18,759 nt of DNA from Acidimicrobiaceae bacterium (lineage in GTDB: Bacteria > Actinomycetota > Acidimicrobiia > Acidimicrobiales > RAAP-2). Position 1 is the stretch's first letter. Every line of letters starts with the position of its first letter. The position numbers were made by a program, and so were the translations under genes. The stretch lies in NCBI GenBank assembly GCA_003164275.1, contig PLSY01000149.1, positions 11,230 through 29,988 on the forward strand. The letters run 5' to 3'. Of the stretch, positions 7,649 through 14,398 are shown piece by piece. The notes beneath the pieces were generated by a model. It had not been told where the DNA came from. It did no database searches and saw only the letters and a program-made list of their open reading frames with translations.

Positions 7649-8050
7649 ATGCCCGAGATCCCGACCGACCTCACCAAAGCAGCCAAGGACCTCGCCGCCG
7701 TGGCCAAGGATGCCGGCTACGTCGTCATCGGGGCCGGCGTGCTCGGCTTCCAGCAGGCCCAGGTCCAGCGCCAGGAGTTCATGAAGCGCCTGGGCGACCC
7801 GAAGGCCGGCCTCGAGGAGCGGGTGAACGCCCTGCGCCACGACCTGAACCAGGCTCTCCACAGTGTGGACACGACCGTCGAGGGCGCAATGGAGCGTTTC
7901 GAGGAGATCATCGAGCGCCTGGAGGCAGCCGTAGCGCCCTTGGAGGACCGTCTCCCGGCCAGCGCCCGGGACCTGGCCAAGCAGGCCCATGTGCAGGCCA
8001 AAGAGGCTCGCACCCAGCTGCGCACCATGATCACGACGGCTGCGGCCTGA
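7649..8050 (+). CDS. Small helical protein of unknown function
   Basis: A 133-residue protein whose family I do not recognise with certainty. After a charged N-terminus it has a short hydrophobic stretch (about 23-35, AGYVVIGAGVLGF), then QQAQVQRQEF and long amphipathic helices rich in Glu, Arg, Ala and Gln with heptad-like spacing up to about residue 125. This recalls phasin-like or HBHA-like coiled-coil proteins of actinobacteria, but that is only resemblance. The ATG start is supported by AGAGGAG at 7637-7643. It stands alone: divergent from the GT2 gene, convergent with rmd, with its own promoter and a strong hairpin after it, so it is probably expressed independently and well. Confidence 0.75.
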   Translation: MPEIPTDLTKAAKDLAAVAKDAGYVVIGAGVLGFQQAQVQRQEFMKRLGDPKAGLEERVNALRHDLNQALHSVDTTVEGAMERFEEIIERLEAAVAPLEDRLPASARDLAKQAHVQAKEARTQLRTMITTAAA

Positions 8051-8057
8051 CCCACCA

Positions 8058-8078
8058 GCTCGGAGCCGTGCTCCGAGC
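8058..8078. terminator. Perfect 9-bp hairpin after the small gene
   Basis: GCTCGGAGC (8058-8066), a CGT loop, and GCTCCGAGC (8070-8078) form a perfect stem 8 bases after the TGA at 8048-8050. There is no T tract. It is the first of two hairpins in an 89-bp convergent spacer, and probably acts in 3'-end formation or mRNA protection. Confidence 0.5.
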
Positions 8079-8093
8079 ACCCGGATGGAACGA

Positions 8094-8126
8094 GAGAGGG
8101 CGACCCGCTTCACGGGTCGTCCTCTC
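8094..8126. terminator. 14-bp hairpin between convergent genes
   Basis: GAGAGGGCGACCCG (8094-8107) pairs with CGGGTCGTCCTCTC (8113-8126) around a 5-nt CTTCA loop, with one G-T pair. Sitting 14 bases past the end of rmd and 43 bases past the small gene, it could terminate both strands. A T-rich tail is lacking on both sides, as is common in high-GC actinobacteria. Confidence 0.6.
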
Positions 8127-8139
8127 GTCCGTCCCGAGG

Positions 8140-9039
8140 TCAGTCGGCGTGCTCTCGCCAGTACGCCAGCACGTCGGCCAGCGTGTCGTCCAGCGGGATC
8201 TCGGGCTTCCATCCTGTGGCGGCCATGAGCCGTCCGGGGTCACCCCTCAGCACCGGCACCTCGACGGGCCGCATCAGCTCCGGGTCGTTCTCGAACGCCA
8301 GGGTTGTTCCCGCCAGGGCCAAGAGCCCGTCGGCGATCTCTCGGATGGCCACATCCTGGCCCGAGCAGACGTTGTAGACCTGACCGGGCTCGCCCGACTC
8401 GATGAGCAGGCGATAGGAGCGGACCACGTCCCGGACGTCGGTGAAGTCCCGACGGGCCGACAGGTTCCCGACTGGGATGGTCTCAACCCCTCGCCGATCT
8501 GCCTCGACGATCCGCTTGGCCAGGGCCGGGACGGCGAAGTTCGGGCTCTGACCGGGTCCGATGTGATTGAACGGGCGGACGGTGATGACGTGCTGACCGT
8601 GGCCGAGGAAGGCCTGGGCCACGAGTGCCTCGCTGGCGAGCTTGGAGGCGGCGTACGGCGTGAGGGGCGCGGTGGGCGATGCCTCGGTGAGGGGGAGCTG
8701 GGACGGGTCGGTGACCGCCCCGTAGACCTCGGCCGAGCTCGTCACAAGAACTCGCGGGTCGCTCCCGCACTGCCGGGCGGCGGCGAGCAGGACCCCTGTG
8801 CCGATCACATTGACCTCGAGCACGCGAAGGGGCTCGACCCAGGACTGGCCGACGTGGGTCATTGCTGCCAGGTGGTAAATGGCCTCGGGCTGGGCGTCGG
8901 ACACCGCGGCCAAGAGGGCAGACGGGTCGGTGACGTCGACCTCTTGGTCGATGGACACGACGGTGTCGTCAAGGCTGCGTAGGTGGTCGGCGAGCCAGTG
9001 GCCAACGAAGCCGCCGCCGCCTGTGATGAGGGAGCGCAC
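8140..9039 (-). CDS. rmd: GDP-6-deoxy-D-mannose reductase (extended SDR)
   Basis: A 299-residue NAD(P)-dependent short-chain dehydrogenase. The Rossmann motif TGGGGFVG is at 6-13, the active-site SSAE at 101-104 and Tyr129-x3-Lys133 (YAASK). RPFNHIGPGQSPNF at 155-168 and RRDFTDVRDVV at 196-206 are hallmarks of the Rmd/Gmd branch, and the short length and C-terminal DYWR-like ending (LAYWREH) favour Rmd. Rmd reduces GDP-4-keto-6-deoxy-D-mannose to GDP-D-rhamnose. The GTG start gives the expected MRSLITGGGG N-terminus. It is the last gene of the GT4 cluster, 53 nt after the preceding GT4 gene. The 4,6-dehydratase that makes its substrate is not in the window; a UDP-sugar epimerase role is a less likely alternative. 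Confidence 0.82.
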   Translation of the reverse strand: MRSLITGGGGFVGHWLADHLRSLDDTVVSIDQEVDVTDPSALLAAVSDAQPEAIYHLAAMTHVGQSWVEPLRVLEVNVIGTGVLLAAARQCGSDPRVLVTSSAEVYGAVTDPSQLPLTEASPTAPLTPYAASKLASEALVAQAFLGHGQHVITVRPFNHIGPGQSPNFAVPALAKRIVEADRRGVETIPVGNLSARRDFTDVRDVVRSYRLLIESGEPGQVYNVCSGQDVAIREIADGLLALAGTTLAFENDPELMRPVEVPVLRGDPGRLMAATGWKPEIPLDDTLADVLAYWREHAD

Positions 9040-9047
9040 GACGGCTC

Positions 9048-9053
9048 ACCCTA
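9048..9053 (-). promoter_or_regulatory. TAGGGT: internal -10 or ribosome site for rmd
   Basis: On minus the sequence reads TAGGGTGAG, then GTG eight bases after TAGGGT. TAGGGT fits TANNNT and would give an almost leaderless rmd transcript. The overlapping AGGGTGA can equally serve as a Shine-Dalgarno on a longer operon mRNA. Sequence alone cannot decide. Confidence 0.3.
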
Positions 9054-9092
9054 CTGGTTCTCAGCCGCCCCGGGCATTTCAAGCCCTGTCGG

Positions 9093-10253
9093 TCAGCGGG
9101 CGGCCGCGTGTCGATAGGCCTCCATGTGGCGCGCCGCGCTCTCGTCCCAACTGTGCCGGGAGGCAATGGCGAGGCCACGCTCTCGTCGATCATCGTCGGC
9201 CTGGCTCCGCTCCCCCGCTCCGGTGAGCTCGGCCTCGATGGCCGCGGACAGGGCGGTGCGGTCGCCGGGGGGGACGAGCACACAGGCGTCACCCGCCACC
9301 TCCTCCATGGCCGTGCCCGAGGTGGTCACGAGCCGCGCCCCGCAGGCCAGGGCCTCCAGGGCCGGCAGGCCGAACCCCTCGTACAGGGCCGGATAGACGA
9401 CCGCCGTCGCCGAGCGCAGGAGGGCGGGGATGGCCTCGTCGGCGACGTAGCCGGTCCGCACGATCCGGGGCGCCAGCCCGGATGCGTCGATGGCCAGGTC
9501 TACCTCGTCCGCACCCCACCCCGCGCCTCCGGCCAGCACCAAGAGGGCGTCGGGGTGTCGGCCGGCGACCTCGGCGAACGCTCTGATCAGCGAGGGCACG
9601 TCCTTGCGGGGCTCGAGGGTGCCGATGAAGACCAAGAGGCGAGCCGAGCCGATGAGGCGCCCGTCGATGGCGGCAAGCGTCTCGGCATCTGCGCCCGGTG
9701 TGGGCTCGTCGGGATGGAACCGGCCCGTGTCTACCCCGTGGGGAGCGACAAAGACCTGGGCGTCCACCCGACACCAGCGGCGGAGCTCCTCGGCCGTCAC
9801 CTGGCTCGGGCAGACGACGGCCGCCGCTCGGCGAGCAGCCACCTTGATAGCCCGTTTGAAGAGGAACACCTTCGACCGCTCGTGCCACTCGGGGGCCTCG
9901 AAGAAGCTGAGGTCGTGGACGGTCACCACCCTCGGCACCGACGACCACTCCGGCATCGTGTAGTGGGGGCCGTGATGGACCGAGACGCGGGCGCCGGTGA
10001 GCAAGCTCGGCAGTCGGATCTGCTCCCAGGCCAGACGAAGGGGGCGAGATGCCGGGGCGTCGGCCACCACCTCTTGTCCCGATGTGGCCAAGGACCAGCG
10101 GGAGGCGTCGGACCGACGGGCCATGACCACGAGATCAGCGTCGGGGCGTCGGGCCAGGGCGGTGACCAGTTCCATCGTGTAGTACCCGGCGCCGACCGGC
10201 CTGGCCGGAACGGCCGAGACGTCGACGGACAGGCGCAGGACCGGCTCAGCCAC
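9093..10253 (-). CDS. GT4-family glycosyltransferase (third of three)
   Basis: A 386-residue GT-B retaining glycosyltransferase. The N-terminal acceptor domain has VGAGYYTMEL at 20-29 and VTVHDLSFF at 111-118. The linker has VAPHGVDTGRF at 169-179. The donor domain has GTLEPRKD at 211-218 (phosphate-binding loop) and the Glu292-x7-Glu300 signature in YEGFGLPALEAL. The style matches mannosyl- and rhamnosyltransferases using GDP- or dTDP-sugars. The GTG start at 10253 overlaps the preceding GT4 stop by 8 bases. Donor specificity cannot be read from sequence; rmd next door makes GDP-D-rhamnose or GDP-mannose plausible. No membrane helix, so it is probably a cytosolic, membrane-associated enzyme. 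Confidence 0.88.
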   Translation of the reverse strand: MAEPVLRLSVDVSAVPARPVGAGYYTMELVTALARRPDADLVVMARRSDASRWSLATSGQEVVADAPASRPLRLAWEQIRLPSLLTGARVSVHHGPHYTMPEWSSVPRVVTVHDLSFFEAPEWHERSKVFLFKRAIKVAARRAAAVVCPSQVTAEELRRWCRVDAQVFVAPHGVDTGRFHPDEPTPGADAETLAAIDGRLIGSARLLVFIGTLEPRKDVPSLIRAFAEVAGRHPDALLVLAGGAGWGADEVDLAIDASGLAPRIVRTGYVADEAIPALLRSATAVVYPALYEGFGLPALEALACGARLVTTSGTAMEEVAGDACVLVPPGDRTALSAAIEAELTGAGERSQADDDRRERGLAIASRHSWDESAARHMEAYRHAAAR

Positions 10254-11361
10254 GTCGCTCCCCTCGGGACGCGCCGGCCTCGCTCCAGACGGCCAGGTGG
10301 CGCTCAGCGATGTTCGACCAGGTCAGCTCCGCCGATCGGGCCAGACCCAGAGCCTGCAGCCGGGAGCGGATCCCGTCGTCGGTCGCCACCTGGAGGATCC
10401 CCTCGGCGATCGACTCCACGTCACGGGGATCGATCTGGTAGGCCGCCCCGGCCGTGCTGGGTAGTGGACTGGCCACCACCGGGGTCCCCATGGCCATGGC
10501 CTCAACCGGCGGGAGCCCGAAGCCCTCGATGAGCGGGACGTAGGCCAACAGGCGGGCCATGGCGTAGAGGGCGGAGAGCTCGGTGGGCGAGACCAGTCCG
10601 GCAAGGATGACCCCCGCCTCCGGCCGGATCCGCTCCCCCCACCCAGTCGGGCCGACCAGGACCAACGGCCACGGGTCCGGCAGCTGTTGACGAATGCTCC
10701 CATACGCCTCGATGAGTCGGGCCTGGTTCTTCCTCGGCTCCAGGGTGCCCACACTCAAGAGGAACGGGCCGTTGACGCCGATGTGGGACAAGAGGGCACC
10801 GGCCGCCGCCATGTCCGGCGGCGGGAGATGGTCTGAGCCCATAGGGATGGCCGTGATGGCATCTGGCGGTGCACCCGCCTCGATCAAGTCGTCGGCCACT
10901 ACGTCAGCCGGCACGATGAAGCGGTCGGCCCTCGCCAGAGCCCTCCGGAGGGCGTGTTCGTGCCAGGCCCGCCCCCGATCAGGGTACGCCTCGGGGATCC
11001 GTCGCCAGAGCAGGTCGTGGACGGTCACGACGAGGGCGGAGCGCCCGGGCTCCATGGTGGACAGTGAGGTGGCGTGGAGCACGTCGAAGCTGGTGGGGGT
11101 CCGCAGGATCCCGTAGTCCCAGGCGCGGGTGAGCGCAGGACCGGGCAGCCAGGAGCTTCGCAACGGGTAACCGAGGTCGGCCAACGGATCGGGGGCGCCG
11201 CGCGGGCCCGTCGGCCGACTGGCCGCGAGTTCGATGACGGGACGCTCTGCCCCCACCATGGCGTGCATACCCTGAAGAAGGCCATGCACATAGGTGCCGA
11301 TGCCCCCCGAGGCCTTGCGTCGGAGCTGCTCGACCATGACCAGCACCCGGAGGTCGCTCAC
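10246..11361 (-). CDS. GT4-family glycosyltransferase (second of three)
   Basis: A 371-residue GT-B enzyme. SGGIGTYVHGLL at 18-29 forms the glycine-rich loop, VTVHDLLWRR is at 112-121, and the donor domain has GTLEPRKN at 205-212 and Glu279-x7-Glu287 (IEGFGLPPVEAM). The GTG at 11361 was chosen as start because it gives the usual beta-strand opening (SDLRVLVMVEQL) and overlaps the stop of the upstream GT4 gene as GTGA (11358-11361); longer upstream reading would run into that gene. Only about 30% of positions look alike by eye with its two GT4 neighbours, so the three probably add different residues or linkages rather than being recent duplicates. Confidence 0.88.
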   Translation of the reverse strand: MSDLRVLVMVEQLRRKASGGIGTYVHGLLQGMHAMVGAERPVIELAASRPTGPRGAPDPLADLGYPLRSSWLPGPALTRAWDYGILRTPTSFDVLHATSLSTMEPGRSALVVTVHDLLWRRIPEAYPDRGRAWHEHALRRALARADRFIVPADVVADDLIEAGAPPDAITAIPMGSDHLPPPDMAAAGALLSHIGVNGPFLLSVGTLEPRKNQARLIEAYGSIRQQLPDPWPLVLVGPTGWGERIRPEAGVILAGLVSPTELSALYAMARLLAYVPLIEGFGLPPVEAMAMGTPVVASPLPSTAGAAYQIDPRDVESIAEGILQVATDDGIRSRLQALGLARSAELTWSNIAERHLAVWSEAGASRGERRG

Positions 11362-12572
11362 GACGGCGCTCCCGACGATGGGCGGTGGCCGTCCACCGGC
11401 CGGGCCGACACCGCCTCCCGGTAGATGGCGTCGAGGCCGGCGGCACACGCCTCCCAGCTGAACTGCCTACTCCGTCGGCGGCCCCTCGCCACCAGCTCAT
11501 CGACGGACGAGCCGCCCTGGAGGACCCATCCGATGGCCGCGGCCAGTCCGTCTGTGTCCCCGGGGTCGACCAACAGGGCCCCGTCCCCGACCACCTCGGG
11601 CACCGCACCAGCCTCCGTCGCCACCACCGGCACACCTTCGGCCATGGCCTGGAGGGGTGGGAACCCGAACCCCTCATAGACCGACGGGTAGGCCAACATG
11701 GCTGCCTGGCGGAGGGTGGCGGCCAGCTGCGCGTCTTCGATGTACCCGGACCGCACGATGCGGGCCCTGGCCGGCGACTGGGCGCACGCCTCCTCGAACT
11801 GGCGGGTGCCCCATCCGTCACCGCCCACCACTACAAGGGCGACGTCCGGGCAATCGGCGGTGGCCGACGCGAAGGCTGACACCAAGAGCGGATAGTCCTT
11901 GCGAGGCTCGATCGTCCCGATGGCCAGCACATATCGCCCGCATCCCTCGGGCAGTTGGAAGCCGAGGTCCTCGGCGCCAGTGCTGGCCGGGAGGGCCGGG
12001 ATCCCAAGATGGACGGCCCGGACCCGCTCGGAGTCGATACCGAGCTCGGCGACCGCTTGGTCGGCCACGAACTGCGACGGGGTATGGACCCATGCCCCGT
12101 CGGCCACCGCCCGCCTGATCAAGTCGGGAAAGGCCAGGGTCGGCGGGTCGCAGAGCTCAGGGAACAGCATGACGGCCAGGTCATGGACGGTGATCACCCG
12201 GGCCGCCCACCGCGTCGGCGGGACCACGAAGTTCGAGCCGTGGACGACATCATGGCGACCGATGAACCACTCGACCGCAGGCCGGTTGAAACGTGACCAG
12301 CTGGCAAGGAGAGGTCGGGCGGGCATGGCCCGTTGGCGGACCGCAACCCCGGTGGGCACGAGGTTGGCGATGCCACGACGCCGGCGCCAGCTGATGGCGA
12401 AGGCGGAAATGGCCAGGTCCTGACGCTCGACCAACCCGGACAGCGCTCCGGCACAGAAGGCGCCGACCCCGGTAGGGCGGCCTAGCAGGGGGGTGGCGTC
12501 GACTGCGACAGCGAGCCGCTCCGAGTCGGCGGTGGCAGATCGCTCCGGCGGCACCCTGGGAGCCTTGCACAT
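11358..12572 (-). CDS. GT4-family glycosyltransferase (first of three), E-x7-Q variant
   Basis: A GT-B enzyme of 404 residues from the ATG at 12572 (MCKAPRVPP); a GTG at 12554 or an even later start is possible because the conserved part begins at LAVAVDATPLLGRPTGVGAF (20-39). VITVHDLAV is at 126-134 and the donor-domain loop GTIEPRKD at 219-226. In YEGFGFPPLQAM the first Glu is residue 300 but the second position of the E-x7-E motif is Gln308, unlike both neighbours. It opens the cluster GT4-GT4-GT4-rmd and is divergent from cofD with 46 bp before the cofD leader ORF. No strong Shine-Dalgarno or -10 was found for it. Confidence 0.86.
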   Translation of the reverse strand: MCKAPRVPPERSATADSERLAVAVDATPLLGRPTGVGAFCAGALSGLVERQDLAISAFAISWRRRRGIANLVPTGVAVRQRAMPARPLLASWSRFNRPAVEWFIGRHDVVHGSNFVVPPTRWAARVITVHDLAVMLFPELCDPPTLAFPDLIRRAVADGAWVHTPSQFVADQAVAELGIDSERVRAVHLGIPALPASTGAEDLGFQLPEGCGRYVLAIGTIEPRKDYPLLVSAFASATADCPDVALVVVGGDGWGTRQFEEACAQSPARARIVRSGYIEDAQLAATLRQAAMLAYPSVYEGFGFPPLQAMAEGVPVVATEAGAVPEVVGDGALLVDPGDTDGLAAAIGWVLQGGSSVDELVARGRRRSRQFSWEACAAGLDAIYREAVSARPVDGHRPSSGAPS

Positions 12573-12596
12573 CGCCAACCAAGGCCAGTGACGCAC

Positions 12597-12618
12597 CGTC
12601 GGCAGGTAGCCTGCCCCG
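12597..12618 (+). promoter_or_regulatory. Leaderless-type promoter with palindrome upstream of cofD
   Basis: CGTCGGC (12597-12603), three bases, then TAGCCT (12607-12612), six bases, then ATG at 12619. The -10 to ATG spacing puts the predicted transcription start on the A of the ATG. The -10 sits at the heart of a perfect inverted repeat, GGCAGG-TAG-CCTGCC (12601-12615), a possible repressor site. The layout matches the ridA promoter at 13 of 16 bases. Predicted, not mapped. Confidence 0.5.
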
Positions 12619-12660
12619 ATGAACAAACCAACCACGGGCCCAAAGGACCGACCCGGATGA
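12619..12660 (+). CDS. Putative 13-residue leader peptide overlapping cofD
   Basis: ATG at 12619 opens a 13-codon frame (MNKPTTGPKDRPG) ending in TGA at 12658-12660, which overlaps the cofD ATG as ATGA (12657-12660). It starts exactly where the TAGCCT element predicts transcription to begin, so it would be translated leaderlessly. Terminating ribosomes would be delivered to the cofD start, which also has its own AAAGGA at 12642-12647. Such leaderless short ORFs are known to be common in mycobacteria. The peptide has no recognised family; its role may be coupling or attenuation. Too short for codon-based proof. Confidence 0.4.
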   Translation: MNKPTTGPKDRPG

Positions 12661-13580
12661 TCGCCGCCCTGGCCGGGGGCGTGGGGGCCGCCCGCCTGCT
12701 CCGGGGGATGGTGGAGGTGGTCCCAGCTGGCGACATCACGGCCATCGTCAACACCGGAGACGACACCGACCTCCACGGGCTCCATATCTCCCCCGACTTG
12801 GACACGGTGATGTATACCCTGGCCGATGCCATCAACTCCGAGACCGGCTGGGGCCTCGCCGGCGAGAGCTGGCAGGTCATGGAGTCCCTCGGCAAGCTTG
12901 GGGGCGTCACGTGGTTCAACCTCGGCGACAAGGACATCGCCACCCACTGCTACCGCACCCAGCGGTTGAGTGAGGGAGCCACCCTGGGCCAGGTGACCGC
13001 GGAGTTGTGCGCCTCGTTCGGCGTGGACGTCCGGCTGCTCCCGGTGACCGATGACCCTCTTCGCACCCGGCTGCAGCTGGCCGACGGGCCCGAGGTCGGC
13101 TTCCAGGAGTACTTCGTGCACCTTCACCACGACGTGGCCGTGGCCGACGTCCGCTTCCAAGGGGCGGAGGCGGCAGCGCCCGCCCCCGGGGTCTTGGAGG
13201 CACTGGCCGAGGCGGAGGCGATCGTCGTGTGCCCATCGAACCCTGTCGTCTCGATCGGCCCCTTGCTCGCCGTTCCCGGCCTGCTCGAACAGCTCAGCAC
13301 CCTCCGGGACCGCGTCATCGGCGTTTCACCAATCATCGCCGGGTCGGCATTGAAAGGCCCGGCAGATCGACTCCTGCGGGAGATGGGCTTCGAGTCCTCG
13401 GTGGTCGGGGTGGCCCGCTGGTACGCCCCGTGGATGGGCACACTGGTCATCGACGAGGCCGACGCCGACCTGGCCGGGACGGTGGAGTCCGAAGGGCTGC
13501 ACTGCATCGTGACCCCCACCGTCATGTCGACGGTCGAGCGCTCGGCCGAGCTGTCACGAACGGTCCTCCATGCCATCTGA
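12657..13580 (+). CDS. cofD: CofD/FbiA: 2-phospho-L-lactate (or enolpyruvyl) transferase of F420 synthesis
   Basis: A 307-residue enzyme that joins the phospho-lactate or phosphoenolpyruvate moiety of a guanylylated donor to the deazaflavin Fo, giving F420-0 (dehydro-F420-0 in actinobacteria). Visible motifs are LAGGVGAARLL at 5-15, VNTGDDTDLHGLHISPDLDT at 31-50, CPSNP at 192-196 and SPIIAGSALKGPADR at 224-238. The ATG at 12657 was chosen because it begins the family's conserved first strand and has AAAGGA 9 bases upstream; an upstream in-frame GTG at 12588 would precede the predicted transcription start. The gene overlaps cofE by 11 bases. The donor-making enzyme (CofC/FbiD) and Fo synthase are not in the window. 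Confidence 0.95.
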   Translation: MIAALAGGVGAARLLRGMVEVVPAGDITAIVNTGDDTDLHGLHISPDLDTVMYTLADAINSETGWGLAGESWQVMESLGKLGGVTWFNLGDKDIATHCYRTQRLSEGATLGQVTAELCASFGVDVRLLPVTDDPLRTRLQLADGPEVGFQEYFVHLHHDVAVADVRFQGAEAAAPAPGVLEALAEAEAIVVCPSNPVVSIGPLLAVPGLLEQLSTLRDRVIGVSPIIAGSALKGPADRLLREMGFESSVVGVARWYAPWMGTLVIDEADADLAGTVESEGLHCIVTPTVMSTVERSAELSRTVLHAI

Positions 13581-14343
13581 CCCGGCGGTGGACACGGGGC
13601 CTGGCGGGCCGGTAGGCCTGTCCGTCTACCCGGTGACCGGTCTCGGTGAGGTGCGGGCCGGAGCGGACCTCGCCGGGCTGCTCGCCGCGACACTTGTCAC
13701 CGGAGCAGCAGCGCAGGCCTCTGTTCCCGGAGGCCTCGCCGACGGAGACGTGCTCGTCGTGACCCAGAAGGTGGTGTCGAAGGCCGAGGGTCGCATCGTG
13801 GCCATCGACGCCGATGACCCAGAGGCGAAACGTGCCCTGGTGGAGAGTGAGTCCGTGCGGGTCCTGCGTCGCAGGGGAGACCTCATGATCACCGAGACCC
13901 GCCATGGGTTCATCTGCGCCAACGCCGGGGTCGACCTGTCCAACGTCGATGCCGGAACGGCCGCTCTCTTGCCTCTCGACTCGGACCGGTCGGCCCGTCG
14001 CATCCGGGAGGTCTTGGAACACCAGTATGGGGTGTCCGTCGGCGTCGTCATCTCGGACACCTTCGGACGCACGTGGCGACGAGGTGTAACCGACATCGCC
14101 ATTGGGGTGGCCGGCATCGCCGCCGTCATCGACCTGAGGGGCACCCCGGACGCCACGGGACGGATCCTCGAGGCGACCGAGGTGTGCGTGGCCGACGAGT
14201 TGGCCAGCGCGGCCGAGCTTGTCATGGGCAAAGACCGGGGAGTCCCAGCCGCCGTCCTGCGTGGCGTCGACCCCGGCTGGTTCCGGCCAGCCTCGGTGGC
14301 CTCAGAGATCGTGCGTCCTCCGTCCGAGGACCTTTTTCGCTGA
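13570..14343 (+). CDS. cofE: CofE: coenzyme F420-0:L-glutamate ligase, stand-alone
   Basis: A 257-residue GTP-dependent ligase that adds gamma-linked glutamates to F420-0. Motifs include LVVTQKVVSKAEGR at 62-75, RHGFICANAGVDLSN at 111-125 (metal and GTP site), ISDTFGRTWRRG at 161-172 and VADELASAAELVMGK at 207-221. It ends right after this domain, whereas mycobacterial FbiB is about 450 residues with a C-terminal nitroreductase-like domain that extends the glutamate tail and reduces dehydro-F420. Those steps must be done elsewhere if they occur. Its ATG lies 11 bases inside cofD with no clear ribosome site, so translation is probably coupled. Confidence 0.95.
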   Translation: MPSDPAVDTGPGGPVGLSVYPVTGLGEVRAGADLAGLLAATLVTGAAAQASVPGGLADGDVLVVTQKVVSKAEGRIVAIDADDPEAKRALVESESVRVLRRRGDLMITETRHGFICANAGVDLSNVDAGTAALLPLDSDRSARRIREVLEHQYGVSVGVVISDTFGRTWRRGVTDIAIGVAGIAAVIDLRGTPDATGRILEATEVCVADELASAAELVMGKDRGVPAAVLRGVDPGWFRPASVASEIVRPPSEDLFR

Positions 14344-14348
14344 TCGCT

Positions 14349-14375
14349 GGTCGGTTCCGGGCCTACTCACCGACC
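14349..14375. terminator. Hairpin between convergent cofE and FKBP genes
   Basis: GGTCGGT (14349-14355) and ACCGACC (14369-14375) form a perfect 7-bp stem with a 13-nt loop, inside the 55-bp gap where cofE and the FKBP gene converge. No T tract. A bidirectional terminator is plausible. Confidence 0.4.
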
Positions 14376-14398
14376 CCCCGGACGGCCTCGGCTGAGCG

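Noticed and set aside
7432..8982. 516-codon plus-strand open frame across the small gene and rmd
   Set aside because: Pro/Arg/Gly-rich low-quality translation, antisense to a well-supported rmd and overlapping the small gene; a GC-rich shadow frame.
9108..10532. 474-codon open frame antisense to two GT4 genes
   Set aside because: No recognisable motif and composition typical of reverse-frame shadows; the GT4 genes on minus have complete family signatures.
12588..12656. Upstream GTG extension of cofD
   Set aside because: Adds 23 residues not seen in the family, starts before the predicted promoter, and the ATG at 12657 has a ribosome site and the conserved N-terminus.
12573..13160. N-terminal extension of the first GT4 into the cofD region
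   Set aside because: The extension is antisense to cofD coding sequence and has no family similarity; the GT4 fold starts just after 12572.
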